A stretch of 20,365 nucleotides of DNA from an uncultured bacterium (GCA_949286445.1 CASECL010000176.1:1-20365), one strand, 5' to 3'. Shown: positions 1-7,802, numbered from the stretch's first letter. Program-made: numbers and translations. The notes: a model not told the origin generated them from the letters alone.

Positions 1-2
1 AT

Positions 3-248
3 TTTTACAATACTTTGCGCGAACTGCGGAAACATCTTACTCTGGTTACAGTGTCCCATGACCTGGGTTTTGTCAGTGCGGAGGATACTCGGGTAATCTG
101 TGTAAACCGTACCGTTTCCGTCCACGACGCCGGGAAGTTTGATGCGGAGACGGCCCGGAGTATTTACAAACATGAGGTAAATTTAGTTCATCACGATCAC
201 CAGTGTTTCTGTGCCGGGTGTTCCGGAAAACACGCAGAAAAGAAATAA
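3..248 (+). CDS. Zn/Mn-type ABC transporter ATP-binding protein, C-terminal part (5' truncated)
   Basis: The open frame enters from the left edge with no start codon, so only about 81 residues are visible. They contain the switch-histidine (H-loop) segment TVSHDLGFVS, followed by ICVNRTV. This pairing is typical of the ZnuC/TroB/MntB branch of ABC ATPases, which power import of zinc or manganese through the inner membrane. The Walker A, signature and Walker B motifs lie outside the window. The C-terminus is rich in metal-binding residues (HHDHQCFCAGC, then KH), which fits a metal importer and may act as a metal sensor or buffer; that last point is inference. The permease and binding-protein genes do not follow, so they would have to lie upstream. 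The family call is fairly sure; the metal is not. Confidence 0.75.
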   Translation, partial: FYNTLRELRKHLTLVTVSHDLGFVSAEDTRVICVNRTVSVHDAGKFDAETARSIYKHEVNLVHHDHQCFCAGCSGKHAEKK

Positions 249-253
249 TAGTG

Positions 254-289
254 ACAGGAAAGAATTCAAAAGAAAAATATCCTGTTTTA
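254..289 (+). terminator. weak candidate terminator after the ABC ATPase
   Basis: A six-base stem (ACAGGA at 254-259 with TCCTGT at 280-285) closes a 20-base loop and is followed by TTTAT. It begins just after the stop codon at 246-248. The stem is short and the loop long, so the call rests mainly on position. Confidence 0.3.
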
Positions 290-290
290 T

Positions 291-319
291 TTGAATTGTG
301 ACGGTACTGGCGGTATCTT
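291..319 (+). promoter_or_regulatory. candidate sigma70-type promoter for the FtsB-like gene
   Basis: TTGAAT (291-296), a 17-base spacer and TATCTT (314-319) make a plausible vegetative promoter. Transcription would begin near 326, about 130 bases before the start codon at 456. Read by eye only. Confidence 0.35.
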
Positions 320-455
320 AAAACAAAACAGCAGCTGCCCGGCAGATTACCGGCCAAACCTGAAATGTGATATTTGAGAAACATCGGCGACAGCGGCAAC
401 CGGCGGCAAATCGGATTTGCCAGCGGAGGCGGGTTACGTTGCCGGGGAGAAAACC

Positions 456-776
456 ATGGCGCAAAAAAATAATGTTCCGGTTCAGAAAAAGAGTTATTTT
501 CTTACTTTGCTGGTGGTAATTCTGCTGGCCGCGGCGGCGGCACTGCTCTTTCCCCGTTACCGGGAACTCCGCAAGGCGGAAACAGAACGCGCCGCCGCAA
601 AACAGCAGGAAGAACAGAAAAAACGGCAGATTGTTGAACTTCGGCAGGAAAATGAGGCACTGCGAAGTTCACCCGATGCGGTGGAAAAGGTGGCCAGAGA
701 AAAGTTCAATCTCTGCAAACCCGGCGAAACCGTAATGAAATATGATAAGCCAACTCAGGATACTCCCCGGCGTTAA
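456..776 (+). CDS. FtsB/DivIC-like septum formation initiator protein
   Basis: A 106-residue protein with a short basic N-terminus, one membrane helix (about residues 13-31), then a charged coiled coil (about 33-75) rich in E, R, K and Q. It ends with the small globular motif typical of FtsB/DivIC proteins (SPDAVEKVAREKF, then PGETV). Family members are bitopic inner-membrane proteins that bridge FtsL and FtsQ in the divisome and help activate septal peptidoglycan synthesis. I chose the ATG at 456 because GGGGAGA lies just upstream (444-450) and the product then starts directly before the membrane helix; an in-frame start at 417 would add 13 residues. FtsB and DivIC cannot be separated by sequence alone, and no other division gene is visible here. 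Confidence 0.75.
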   Translation: MAQKNNVPVQKKSYFLTLLVVILLAAAAALLFPRYRELRKAETERAAAKQQEEQKKRQIVELRQENEALRSSPDAVEKVAREKFNLCKPGETVMKYDKPTQDTPRR

Positions 777-883
777 TGCAAAATAGCGATATCTCCGGGA
801 AAACCCGGCAGAAAAAATGAAAAAATCTTAATTGCCGGAAGTTGAAAACGAACAAACCTGATGCGGCAAGGCAGGATATAATT

Positions 884-2086
884 ATGGTTACAGTTTGTCC
901 CCGATGCGGAAATCAGCTCGACGGCGGAGATTACGTTCACCCCGGCGATAAAGTATCATGTCCAGCCTGTAATTTCAAATTCAAGTTTACTGAGTTTGTT
1001 CCCTGCCCGCTATGCGGTGAAGTCATCGCGCCGGGATTGAGGATCTGCCCGAAATGCGGCGGCAGAATTGCCGCCAGAGCCAGCTTGAAAGCAAAAACCA
1101 TTGCGCCGGAAGAACGTTATATCGAAAAACCGCTGATCGCACGCAAGGCCACTGAAGAGTGGACTTCACGATTCAAAGGCGAAGCTTCAGTCAATCTGAT
1201 TTTCTCCTGCCAGCGTTCCGGTCTCCACCGGGGAATTATCGGATTGTTGACCATAATGGCAGGAGTAATTCTTTTTGACTGTATCAACCGGAGTATGAGT
1301 TATTTCCGTCAGGCGGAAACTCTTTTCCAATATCTTCAGGCGGCAATGACTTTCATGCCTCCGGCGATGATTGCCTATTTCATCTGCCGGGCCGGAGCAA
1401 TCATGCTGCCGTCAACATCAGCAGAACGGAAATGGAATGACTTTGATTTGCTGGTATGCCTGATGATCCCCACATTCGGCTTTTTCTCCGGCATGCCGCT
1501 GTGGCAGGTGTTTTTCATGCTGGTATTTGACGGATCTGTGTGTACTTTGCTCAGTTACCCGATATCGTACCGGCTGAACATACTGGAATACCGTATCTCC
1601 AACGACCGCAATCATTGTCCGGACTGCAAAACGATGCTGGATAATTTCCATTACGGCATTGCCTCCTGCCCTGGATGCGGGTTGAAGGTAATCCGGGAAG
1701 AGGAGGAGAAAACGGTTTCCAGAGCAATAAGATTTGCCGGTGAAATATTCATTTTAATTACCATTGCCCTGTATTTCTTCTTTGCCATTATGGGCAGTGA
1801 AGAGAGAAATAAATTCCTTTCCGTCGCTTCATTTCTGCTGGTTGCTTCCGGTGTCGGCATTATTGCCGTACTTGGGTTTCTGATCTATTCAATCTATCAG
1901 AAAAAACAGACTCAGGAGACTTGCCGATGCTGCTTCTACCGCCTCCCGGAAAGCTGGCATGAAGAGATCATATCCTATGTTAAAACGGTCAAATTTGAAT
2001 GGCTCATTGTTATTCTCATTGCCATTACTGCTTTCGGATTGCTTTTACTGATACGCATTCTGCCGGAATTTCTGCAAAAACTCTGA
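884..2086 (+). CDS. multi-zinc-ribbon polytopic membrane protein, function unknown
   Basis: A 400-residue protein I do not recognise. Four-cysteine zinc-ribbon patterns open the chain: CPRC...CPAC (about residues 5-35) and CPLC...CPKC (about 40-65). After a linker come about three hydrophobic segments (about residues 115-240), a third ribbon CPDC...CPGC (about 245-270), two more membrane helices, a fourth cysteine cluster TCRCC with no obvious partner, and a last helix near the C-terminus. The ribbons would face the cytoplasm if they bind zinc; that is inference. I chose ATG 884 because AGGA (873-876) sits seven bases upstream and the protein then starts at the first ribbon; a TTG at 842 would add 14 residues. 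It follows the FtsB-like gene by 107 bases and could be co-transcribed. Zinc-ribbon domains often scaffold membrane enzymes or regulators, but no catalytic motif is visible. Confidence 0.7.
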   Translation: MVTVCPRCGNQLDGGDYVHPGDKVSCPACNFKFKFTEFVPCPLCGEVIAPGLRICPKCGGRIAARASLKAKTIAPEERYIEKPLIARKATEEWTSRFKGEASVNLIFSCQRSGLHRGIIGLLTIMAGVILFDCINRSMSYFRQAETLFQYLQAAMTFMPPAMIAYFICRAGAIMLPSTSAERKWNDFDLLVCLMIPTFGFFSGMPLWQVFFMLVFDGSVCTLLSYPISYRLNILEYRISNDRNHCPDCKTMLDNFHYGIASCPGCGLKVIREEEEKTVSRAIRFAGEIFILITIALYFFFAIMGSEERNKFLSVASFLLVASGVGIIAVLGFLIYSIYQKKQTQETCRCCFYRLPESWHEEIISYVKTVKFEWLIVILIAITAFGLLLLIRILPEFLQKL

Positions 2087-2145
2087 TCGGCAGAACAATC
2101 TTTTTTTTTCAAAACGCTGTCCGGCAGAGTCACTGTTTTTTCATA

Positions 2146-2180
2146 TAAAAAAATAGGATAATGAGTTATCTCACTATCCT
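2146..2180 (-). terminator. Rho-independent terminator, minus strand
   Basis: AGGATA-A-TGAG (2155-2165) pairs with CTCA-C-TATCCT (2170-2180) around a TTAT loop, giving ten base pairs with one mismatch. Read on the minus strand it ends in a run of T (complement of 2146-2154). It would stop transcripts coming from the nif3-like gene, although it lies about 215 bases past that stop codon. A weaker T-rich run on the other side means it could also slow plus-strand transcripts leaving the zinc-ribbon gene. Confidence 0.6.
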
Positions 2181-2285
2181 GTTTCTTTCCGGAACACTCC
2201 GGCACAATAAAAAACTTGCCACGCGCCAATTCTGTGACTGCCGGAAAAATATTCTCCATATCAAGCTCAAAAACAACCGCTTGAC

Positions 2286-2381
2286 TTTTTCCCTCCTCCT
2301 CAGATTTTTTCCCGCTCACTCTGAGTTTCCCCCTCCCCCTGAGTTTCCCTATCTCTCTGATTTTCCCGCTCCCCCCTCCGG
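2286..2381. repeat. imperfect pyrimidine-rich tandem repeat (about five units of 17-21 bases)
   Basis: About five diverged units, each starting with T3-6 CCC and most ending in CTGAG, CAGA or CTGAT, run head to tail in the gap between convergent genes. The plus strand is almost pure C and T; the minus strand is therefore purine rich, with several runs of three to six G. In the rest of this 309-base gap (2087-2395) I see only the terminator at 2146-2180. An open frame crosses the tract but looks like chance, since it has no start-site support. Confidence 0.65.
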
Positions 2382-2395
2382 TTCAGCCGGGCAAA

Positions 2396-3157
2396 TCAGT
2401 AACCGGTAGGCAGATCAATAAATTCAGTCTCAATGCCGAATTTTTCCCGCAAATGCGCCAGCACGGAACGCACTCCGATTGTTTCCGTGGCATAGTGGCC
2501 GTAAGCCGCCACCGCGATATTGGCCTCCAGCGCAGGATGATACATTGTGTGGGTCATTTCTCCGGTAATAAGCATTTGTGAATTCTGCAGTCCGGCATCG
2601 CGCAGAGCCTCCATGCCTCCGCCGCCGGATACCATGGTCACCCGGCGCACCTTTTTGTCCGGATCGCCGTGGAGAATGCCGCGGGAATTGAGCATACCGC
2701 CCATTATCTTCCACAGCTTTTCCGCACTGACCGTCTCCGGCAGCTCCCCGGTAACCCCGATATCCGTGCCGTGGTAACGCATGGTGAAACGGATGTCTTT
2801 CAACTCCGCCATCCGGGCCAGAATGATGTTATTGCCGCACTCCGGATGAGCGTCCAATGGCAGATGACAACCATAAAGGGAAATATTATTGCGGAATAAA
2901 AACGCCATCTCTCTTCCCGCCACTCCGGTAAAACGTCTGGGTTCATCCCCCCAGCTCATTCCATGGTGGACGAAAATGAAATCCGCTTTTTTCTCCGCCG
3001 CCTTTTCCGCCAGGGCAAGACAGGCATCCACACCGCCGACGATTTTATTTACCTCCTCATTTCCCTCCAGCTGCAAACCGTTGTTCGAGGGGTCATGGGG
3101 AAATTTATCCAGACCGAGAAATTCATCCAGATAACGGGTCAAATCTTTTCTTTTCAT
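2396..3157 (-). CDS. NIF3/YbgI family dinuclear metal-centre protein
   Basis: A 253-residue protein of the NIF3 (DUF34) family, which forms hexameric toroids with a two-metal site. The conserved ligands are visible: the HHG motif at residues 64-66 (FVHHGMSWG), D102 in CHLPLDAHP, and the C-terminal H221 and E225 in GHYATETIGV. The N-terminal pattern DPSNNGLQLEG is also typical. The family is often annotated as GTP cyclohydrolase I type 2, but its true physiological role remains unsettled, so I give no reaction. Length matches the short bacterial form without the inserted PII-like domain. It lies 24 bases downstream of rfbB on the same strand and is likely on the same transcript; no metabolic link between the two is obvious. 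Confidence 0.9.
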   Translation of the reverse strand: MKRKDLTRYLDEFLGLDKFPHDPSNNGLQLEGNEEVNKIVGGVDACLALAEKAAEKKADFIFVHHGMSWGDEPRRFTGVAGREMAFLFRNNISLYGCHLPLDAHPECGNNIILARMAELKDIRFTMRYHGTDIGVTGELPETVSAEKLWKIMGGMLNSRGILHGDPDKKVRRVTMVSGGGGMEALRDAGLQNSQMLITGEMTHTMYHPALEANIAVAAYGHYATETIGVRSVLAHLREKFGIETEFIDLPTGY

Positions 3158-3181
3158 CGCTTCAATTCTCCCTGTCCGTCT

Positions 3182-4252
3182 TTATTTTCCGCCCAAACCG
3201 AGCCGTTCCATCCGGTAGGAGCCGTCAAGCACATTTTTGCACCAGCTGTCCCGGTTGGCAATATACCACTCCACCGTTTTGCGAATGCCGCTTTCAAAGG
3301 TCTCCTGCGGCTTCCAGCCCAGTTCACGGCCGATCTTTCCGGCGTCAATGGCGTACCGCAGATCATGTCCCGGACGGTCAGGGACAAAGGTGATAAGCTC
3401 GGAATATTTTTTCCCGTCCTGCCGGGGACGGAGTTCATCCAGCAGTGCACAGATGGTTTTCACTACTTCAATATTGCGTTTTTCATTATGCCCGCCGATA
3501 TTGTAAGTTTCCCCCGCCTTGCCCTCCGTCGCCACCAGATAGAGCGCACGGGCGTGGTCTTCCACAAAAAGCCAGTCCCTTATCTGCAGCCCCTGTCCGT
3601 ATACCGGAAGCGGTTTGAGCGCAAGGGCATTGAGAATGATCAGCGGTATGAGTTTTTCCGGAAAATGATAAGGGCCATAGTTGTTGGAGCAATTGGTAAT
3701 TGAAGTCGGCAGTTTGAAAGTACGGTGCCACGCCCTCACCAGGTGATCGCTTGACGCCTTGCTGGCAGAATAGGGCGAACTGGGCGCATAAGGCGTATCC
3801 TCCCGGAAAAATACGGTCGGATCATCCGGCAGTTCCCCGTAAACCTCATCGGTGGAAATGTGGTGGAAACGGAAACTTTTTTTCTCCCCATCACTGAGCC
3901 GGGAATAGTATTTCCGCGCCGCTTCCAGCAGCGTGTAAGTTCCCACAATATTGCTCTGAATAAACTCTCCCGGCCCGTCAATGGAGCGGTCAACGTGGGA
4001 TTCTGCGGCCAGATGCATGATCTTCTCCGGCTTGAATTCCGCAAAAATCCGGTCCATTTCCCCCCGGTTGCAGATGTCCGCCCGGTAAAAACGGTAACGC
4101 GGATTTTCCGCCACCGGAGCCAGTGATTCCAGATTGCCGGCATAAGTAAGCTTATCCACCACCGCCACATTATGACTGGTTTCATTGATCAGGTAACGCA
4201 CCACTGCTGAACCGATAAACCCGGCACCGCCGGTCACCAGAAAATTTGCCAT
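3182..4252 (-). CDS. rfbB: dTDP-glucose 4,6-dehydratase
   Basis: A 356-residue short-chain dehydrogenase/reductase that converts dTDP-D-glucose to dTDP-4-keto-6-deoxy-D-glucose in the cytoplasm, the second step of dTDP-L-rhamnose and other deoxysugar pathways. Visible motifs are the NAD-binding TGGAGFIG at residues 7-14, the catalytic STDEVYG at 133-139 (T, D and E residues), and Y161/K165 in YSASK. Further family patterns are LAAESHVDRSI and IRDWLFVEDHARAL. Length is normal. GGAGAGGAT lies just before the ATG on the minus strand. The usual partners rfbA, rfbC and rfbD are absent from the window, so this gene is separated from the rest of its pathway. Confidence 0.93.
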   Translation of the reverse strand: MANFLVTGGAGFIGSAVVRYLINETSHNVAVVDKLTYAGNLESLAPVAENPRYRFYRADICNRGEMDRIFAEFKPEKIMHLAAESHVDRSIDGPGEFIQSNIVGTYTLLEAARKYYSRLSDGEKKSFRFHHISTDEVYGELPDDPTVFFREDTPYAPSSPYSASKASSDHLVRAWHRTFKLPTSITNCSNNYGPYHFPEKLIPLIILNALALKPLPVYGQGLQIRDWLFVEDHARALYLVATEGKAGETYNIGGHNEKRNIEVVKTICALLDELRPRQDGKKYSELITFVPDRPGHDLRYAIDAGKIGRELGWKPQETFESGIRKTVEWYIANRDSWCKNVLDGSYRMERLGLGGK

Positions 4253-4334
4253 GATATCCTCTCCATTCCCGGATTAAAAAAACTTTCACTGCCAATATTC
4301 ACGAAATATAATATACCTTTAACTCCGCCGCTTT

Positions 4335-5912
4335 TCAAATTTCAAAGGGATAAAACTCCCCCCGGCTCCATACTGCCGCTATTCCTTCCGGTTCCGCCGC
4401 CGGATTGGCAAAGTCCGCCCCGGAGCCGATATTATCCGGATTGAAGAGTGTCAAATTAACTCCTTTGGAGTGAGACGGCAACTTTGCCGCACCGGTATTT
4501 TCCCCTGCCGTCTCCTCTGCCGGACGGATAAATCCGGCATTATCCAGACCGAACACCGAAGCAGGCAGAGTTGAACAGCGGTAAAGCACCTCTTCCAGTT
4601 TCCGGCCGTATTCCAAATTCAGCCGGATGAACTCCGGAAACGTTCCGCAGGCCCGGGGATGGGCTGGCGTAATACCAGTATCTTCTCCGTTTGTTCCACG
4701 GCTGAGCCGGAATATCCCCTCATCACTGCCGGGCATGCAGTATGGTGAAGTAATAATTTCAATCATATTATCATAGTTCATTCCGGCAAATGCCCCCTGA
4801 GCAGTACCGTCTTCACGCAGAACCGCGGCGGCGGCACAGCCGGGAGAAAGATTTTCCAGCGCGGCTATTTCAGCAATGCTTTTCCCCCGGTAATGCCGGA
4901 AACGGGGCGATAAAGTATGCGCCAGACGCACCTTTGTCCAGTCCCGGCCGGAATTTTCCAGACTGCGGCAGAGCTGTCCAAACTCCGCAGGATCCCTTAA
5001 ACGGTCTGACAAAACCGCATCATCGGCTTCAAAGGGGCAGATCACGCTTAATGAAGTCCGGCTCTCTATATAAGGATACCGGTCAAAACCGATTGACAAA
5101 CCGTTTTTCATCCCCTCCGAAATCATTTGCAGTGCATCAGATAGTTTACCGTGGTTTTCCCGTCCTGCGGTTTTCAGGTGGCTGACATGCAGATATTTCA
5201 ATTGGGCGTCAGACCCGGCGGAAATATATTCTGTCAAGCTCTCCAGCAGCTGTTTACCCTCGCTTCTCAAATGAGCCGCCGCCAGCGGCACCCCGGACAG
5301 AAGATATTTCACCTCCTCCGGCGGGGCAAAACATCCGGGTATATAGAGCAGTCCCAGCGATAAACCTTTTGCCCCCTGGCGCAATTGCGTTTCCAGCAGA
5401 CGGCGCATTGCCGACATTTCATTTCCGGAAAGCTCTTTCTTTCCGTACCCCGCCACCGCCGCGCGCAGCGTGTTGTGTCCGCAGAGAAAATCAACATTCA
5501 CCCGGGGTGAACGCTTCTCCAGTTCAGAACGGAATGAAGCATAATCACTCCAGTTTAAATCCAGTTCATACTCCCGGAAAAGTCCGCTTATATGTTCCCG
5601 GTTCAAATCCGTCAGCGGAAAAAGCGACAGTCCGCAATTTCCCCCCACCAGGTGTGTCACTCCCTGCATAACAGCGTTATCCGCCTCCGGAGCAGAGAAC
5701 AGCGAGGCGTCACAATGAGTATGCACATCTACAAAACCGGGAGACAATACCAATCCGCCGCCATCGATAACCCTTTCCGCCGCAGAAGAGGTCAACTGAT
5801 GTCCTTTTCCGGCGGCAAGAATTTTCTCCCGGTCAAAAAGCACTTCGCCACGGTAAAGCCCGGAGTCCGGACTGCCGTCAAATATCCAAACATTATAAAG
5901 CAGTGTTCTCAT
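4335..5912 (-). CDS. N-acyl-D-amino-acid deacylase / D-aminoacylase-like amidohydrolase
   Basis: A 525-residue member of the amidohydrolase superfamily. The N-terminal beta domain leads into the metal-binding GFVDVHTHCD (H64, H66), then VGGNCGLS with C93, which is the cysteine ligand typical of D-aminoacylases. Later landmarks are AAHLRSEG, the histidine in HVSHLK, GFDRYPY, the probable catalytic aspartate in MPGSDEG, and HPRACGTFPEF. The C-terminus returns to the beta domain (LTLFNPDNI). Family enzymes hydrolyse N-acyl-D-amino acids to D-amino acids in the cytosol; some relatives act on other N-acyl or cyclic substrates, so the exact substrate is open. I prefer ATG 5912; a TTG at 5930 would add six residues. 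It lies 82 bases upstream of rfbB on the same strand. The C-terminal third (ETAGENTGAAKL) carries a small low-complexity insert. Confidence 0.83.
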   Translation of the reverse strand: MRTLLYNVWIFDGSPDSGLYRGEVLFDREKILAAGKGHQLTSSAAERVIDGGGLVLSPGFVDVHTHCDASLFSAPEADNAVMQGVTHLVGGNCGLSLFPLTDLNREHISGLFREYELDLNWSDYASFRSELEKRSPRVNVDFLCGHNTLRAAVAGYGKKELSGNEMSAMRRLLETQLRQGAKGLSLGLLYIPGCFAPPEEVKYLLSGVPLAAAHLRSEGKQLLESLTEYISAGSDAQLKYLHVSHLKTAGRENHGKLSDALQMISEGMKNGLSIGFDRYPYIESRTSLSVICPFEADDAVLSDRLRDPAEFGQLCRSLENSGRDWTKVRLAHTLSPRFRHYRGKSIAEIAALENLSPGCAAAAVLREDGTAQGAFAGMNYDNMIEIITSPYCMPGSDEGIFRLSRGTNGEDTGITPAHPRACGTFPEFIRLNLEYGRKLEEVLYRCSTLPASVFGLDNAGFIRPAEETAGENTGAAKLPSHSKGVNLTLFNPDNIGSGADFANPAAEPEGIAAVWSRGEFYPFEI

Positions 5913-5982
5913 CGAAAAATCATCCGGCAAAAGCCGTTTTTTAATACCTTATGCCCACATCGCCCGTAAAATCCGCCTTTCC

Positions 5983-6015
5983 CCCCTCCCGGGAGGGGTA
6001 ATCTAATTTACCCCT
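5983..6015. repeat. two overlapping inverted repeats upstream of the capsid cassette
   Basis: CCCCTCCC (5983-5990) and GGGAGGGG (5991-5998) form a perfect 16-base palindrome with no loop. Overlapping it, AGGGGTAA (5994-6001) and TTACCCCT (6008-6015) form an eight-pair hairpin with a six-base loop. The two structures share bases 5994-5998 and cannot form together. Neither is followed by a T run, so they do not look like terminators. They sit in the divergent gap between the amidohydrolase and the capsid cassette, where an operator or recombination site would be expected; the function is not shown. Confidence 0.5.
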
Positions 6016-6091
6016 TTGCAAGCTCATTTTCAAGTCCCGGTTGACAAATTGTCCGCCATGCAGACAGATAAAAAATCAAGAAAGGAGGAAG

Positions 6092-6586
6092 ATGGAAAAA
6101 ATTTCTGACAACACCCCTGTTCCGCCGGCAGACAGCAGTTCCGCGCCGGACACCCCGCCCGCCGCTGCACGAACCGATTTTTTCGAACAGGAAATTTCCC
6201 GCCTGCGCGGTGAAGTTGAACAGCTGACCAGTGACCGTGACGGTCTGGCCCGCCAGCTGGACAGCATGATCCGGCGGGGCAAAGTGGGAGAACTGGCGGC
6301 ACGACACCATTTTACCGACCCGGACTATCTGGCTTTTCTCTGCGAAAAACATCAGCTGGATCTGGACTCGGAAGAAGCGGTGGAACACTTCATGGCTGAA
6401 CTCAGCGGAAAATGCCCGAAACTTTTCCGGGTGGAACTCTTCTCCGGAGTGCCGCGGCAGAACCCGCCCGGCGAAATCCGGGCAGAAAATCACACCCCCG
6501 GTAATCCGGCAGCGGAAAATATCCGGAACAATAATCCGGCAGACCGCCTGGTCGGACTGCTGGAAAACGCCCCGGAACTCAAGTAA
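6092..6586 (+). CDS. phage scaffold-like / capsid assembly protein (putative)
   Basis: A 164-residue acidic protein placed directly before a major-capsid-like gene. Residues 1-27 are a proline- and alanine-rich disordered lead. Residues about 30-60 form a charged coiled coil (EQEISRLRGEVEQLTSDRD). A small helical region follows (HHFTDPDYLAFLCEKHQ, about 70-110), then a proline/asparagine-rich tail. This disordered plus coiled-coil make-up, small size and position match internal scaffolding proteins of tailed phages, which guide capsid assembly and then leave or are cleaved. No enzymatic or protease motif is visible. ATG 6092 is chosen because AAGGAGG lies three bases before it; an upstream in-frame start at 6041 would read through this Shine-Dalgarno site. 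The assignment rests on context, as scaffolds share little sequence. Confidence 0.55.
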   Translation: MEKISDNTPVPPADSSSAPDTPPAAARTDFFEQEISRLRGEVEQLTSDRDGLARQLDSMIRRGKVGELAARHHFTDPDYLAFLCEKHQLDLDSEEAVEHFMAELSGKCPKLFRVELFSGVPRQNPPGEIRAENHTPGNPAAENIRNNNPADRLVGLLENAPELK

Positions 6587-6653
6587 TTGAAAAATAAACT
6601 GAAAAACAGAATTTGAAAACCAACCCAAAAACATTCAGAAGGAAGTAAAAAAA

Positions 6654-7802
6654 ATGTTGTACACTTACAGTTTTCAGAACAAAAAACGCGACCTCTCCGA
6701 TATTCTTTCAACCATCGTGAAAGATGAACCGCGTTTCATTTCCAACTTCGTCCGGGTGGAAGACGCCACTTCGCAGAAACACGAATGGCTGGAAGACCAG
6801 ATCACCGGACGCAGCGTAACCGTCTCCGGCGAAGTATCCGGCTTCACCTGCCCGGCTTCCGCCTCCGATCTGGCCAAACTTAAAGTCGGCACCCTCCTGG
6901 TTGCCAAAAATGACTCCGCTCTGTTCCGGGTGGACGCCATCGGCGAAGCTGACTTTACCGTCTCTCTCGTCGCCGCCAACGGCAGCAGTAAATCAGCACC
7001 CGCCAGTGGAGATGTGATGAATATTGTCTCTACTCCGGTATCAGAAGGAAGCATTTCCGGAGATGAAACCGGAATTACCGGCAATGTCAATTACAACTAC
7101 ACCCAGATTTTCCGCAAAGACATCGTCCTTTCCGGCTCGGCTCTGGCTATCAACGTCTTCGGCAACGCAGACAATCAGCTCAACCGGCAGACCGCATTCG
7201 CCCTTTCCGAACTCTGCCGGGATATGAACCGGGTGGCACTCTTCGGCCGCAGAGTGGAGGGAACCAGTACCAGCATCAGTGAGGCAGGCGGACTTTACGC
7301 TTTCGGCGTTGGCGATGGCGCGCTTGAAATCAATGCCGACACCACGGTTCTGGACAGCTTCATCGTCAATGACGCCGCCCAGAAAGTACTGGGAGAAGGC
7401 GGTGAACCGCTGCAGATTATCTGCTCTCCCGGACAGGCCAGGGTGCTTTCCTGCGAATACGCCGGAAAATTGCAGATTCTGCGTTCCGATGACCGGCGCG
7501 GAGCTTATGTCGCAGTCATCGTAAATGAAACCAACGGCCGCGGCATGACCATCATGGCGGATCCGGATGTGCCCGATACCGACGTCTGGGTGGCTGACCC
7601 TGCCTGTTTCGGCATGTCCTGCCTCAAAGGACGCGCCATATCTGATGAAGACGCTACACCGAAAGGTTTTGACGGCATCAAACGTATGGCTCTCGGCGAA
7701 CTTACCTTTGTCTTCAAAAACGCCAGACAGCGGCTCTGCCGGATCAAAAACCTCAAAGACAGCGCATCCGCTCTGGCGGAAATCAAGGCGGCGGGAAAAT
7801 AA
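6654..7802 (+). CDS. phage-type major capsid protein, SU10/DUF5309-like
   Basis: A 382-residue protein that resembles the SU10 major capsid family (DUF5309), which adopts the HK97 fold. Supporting segments, in order: the N-terminal pattern DILSTIVKDEPRF and a following HEWLEDQI, matching the family's EW.D block; an inserted beta-rich stretch (about residues 65-130); NYTQIFRKDIVLSGSA, matching the QI...SGT block; LSELCRDMNRVALFGRR, matching the long-helix LKRD.E block; and the closing ALGELTFVFKNARQRLCRI, matching the family's terminal strand. AAGGAAG at 6639-6645 precedes the ATG. The reading frame is intact, with no frameshift or internal stop. If produced it should self-assemble with its scaffold; a cellular nanocompartment role is possible but not shown. 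The base style is the same as that of the flanking host genes. I recognise the family by pattern only, without a profile search. Confidence 0.7.
   Translation: MLYTYSFQNKKRDLSDILSTIVKDEPRFISNFVRVEDATSQKHEWLEDQITGRSVTVSGEVSGFTCPASASDLAKLKVGTLLVAKNDSALFRVDAIGEADFTVSLVAANGSSKSAPASGDVMNIVSTPVSEGSISGDETGITGNVNYNYTQIFRKDIVLSGSALAINVFGNADNQLNRQTAFALSELCRDMNRVALFGRRVEGTSTSISEAGGLYAFGVGDGALEINADTTVLDSFIVNDAAQKVLGEGGEPLQIICSPGQARVLSCEYAGKLQILRSDDRRGAYVAVIVNETNGRGMTIMADPDVPDTDVWVADPACFGMSCLKGRAISDEDATPKGFDGIKRMALGELTFVFKNARQRLCRIKNLKDSASALAEIKAAGK

Noticed and set aside
795..808. CCGGG-AAAA-CCCGG hairpin after the FtsB-like gene as a terminator
   Set aside because: It is followed by A-rich rather than T-rich sequence on the plus strand, so termination is unlikely.
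2161..2409. 82-codon frame through the pyrimidine repeat, giving a proline/phenylalanine repeat peptide
   Set aside because: No ribosome site, it starts inside a terminator hairpin, and the periodicity is explained by the DNA repeat.
2963..3703. 246-codon plus-strand frame opposite nif3 and rfbB
   Set aside because: It lies antisense to two confidently identified genes and shows no domain.
4302..4312. Plus-strand TATAAT near 4305 as a promoter
   Set aside because: A perfect -10-like box, but the -35 match is poor and nothing on the plus strand follows it; the surrounding genes read the other way.
6041..6072. TTGACA at 6041-6046 as a promoter for the capsid cassette
   Set aside because: The -35 match is perfect, but no acceptable -10 box occurs at 16-18 bases, so I could not support a promoter.
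6008..6634. 208-codon minus-strand frame opposite the scaffold-like gene
   Set aside because: Phenylalanine-rich mirror of a normal coding frame; no start site or family likeness.
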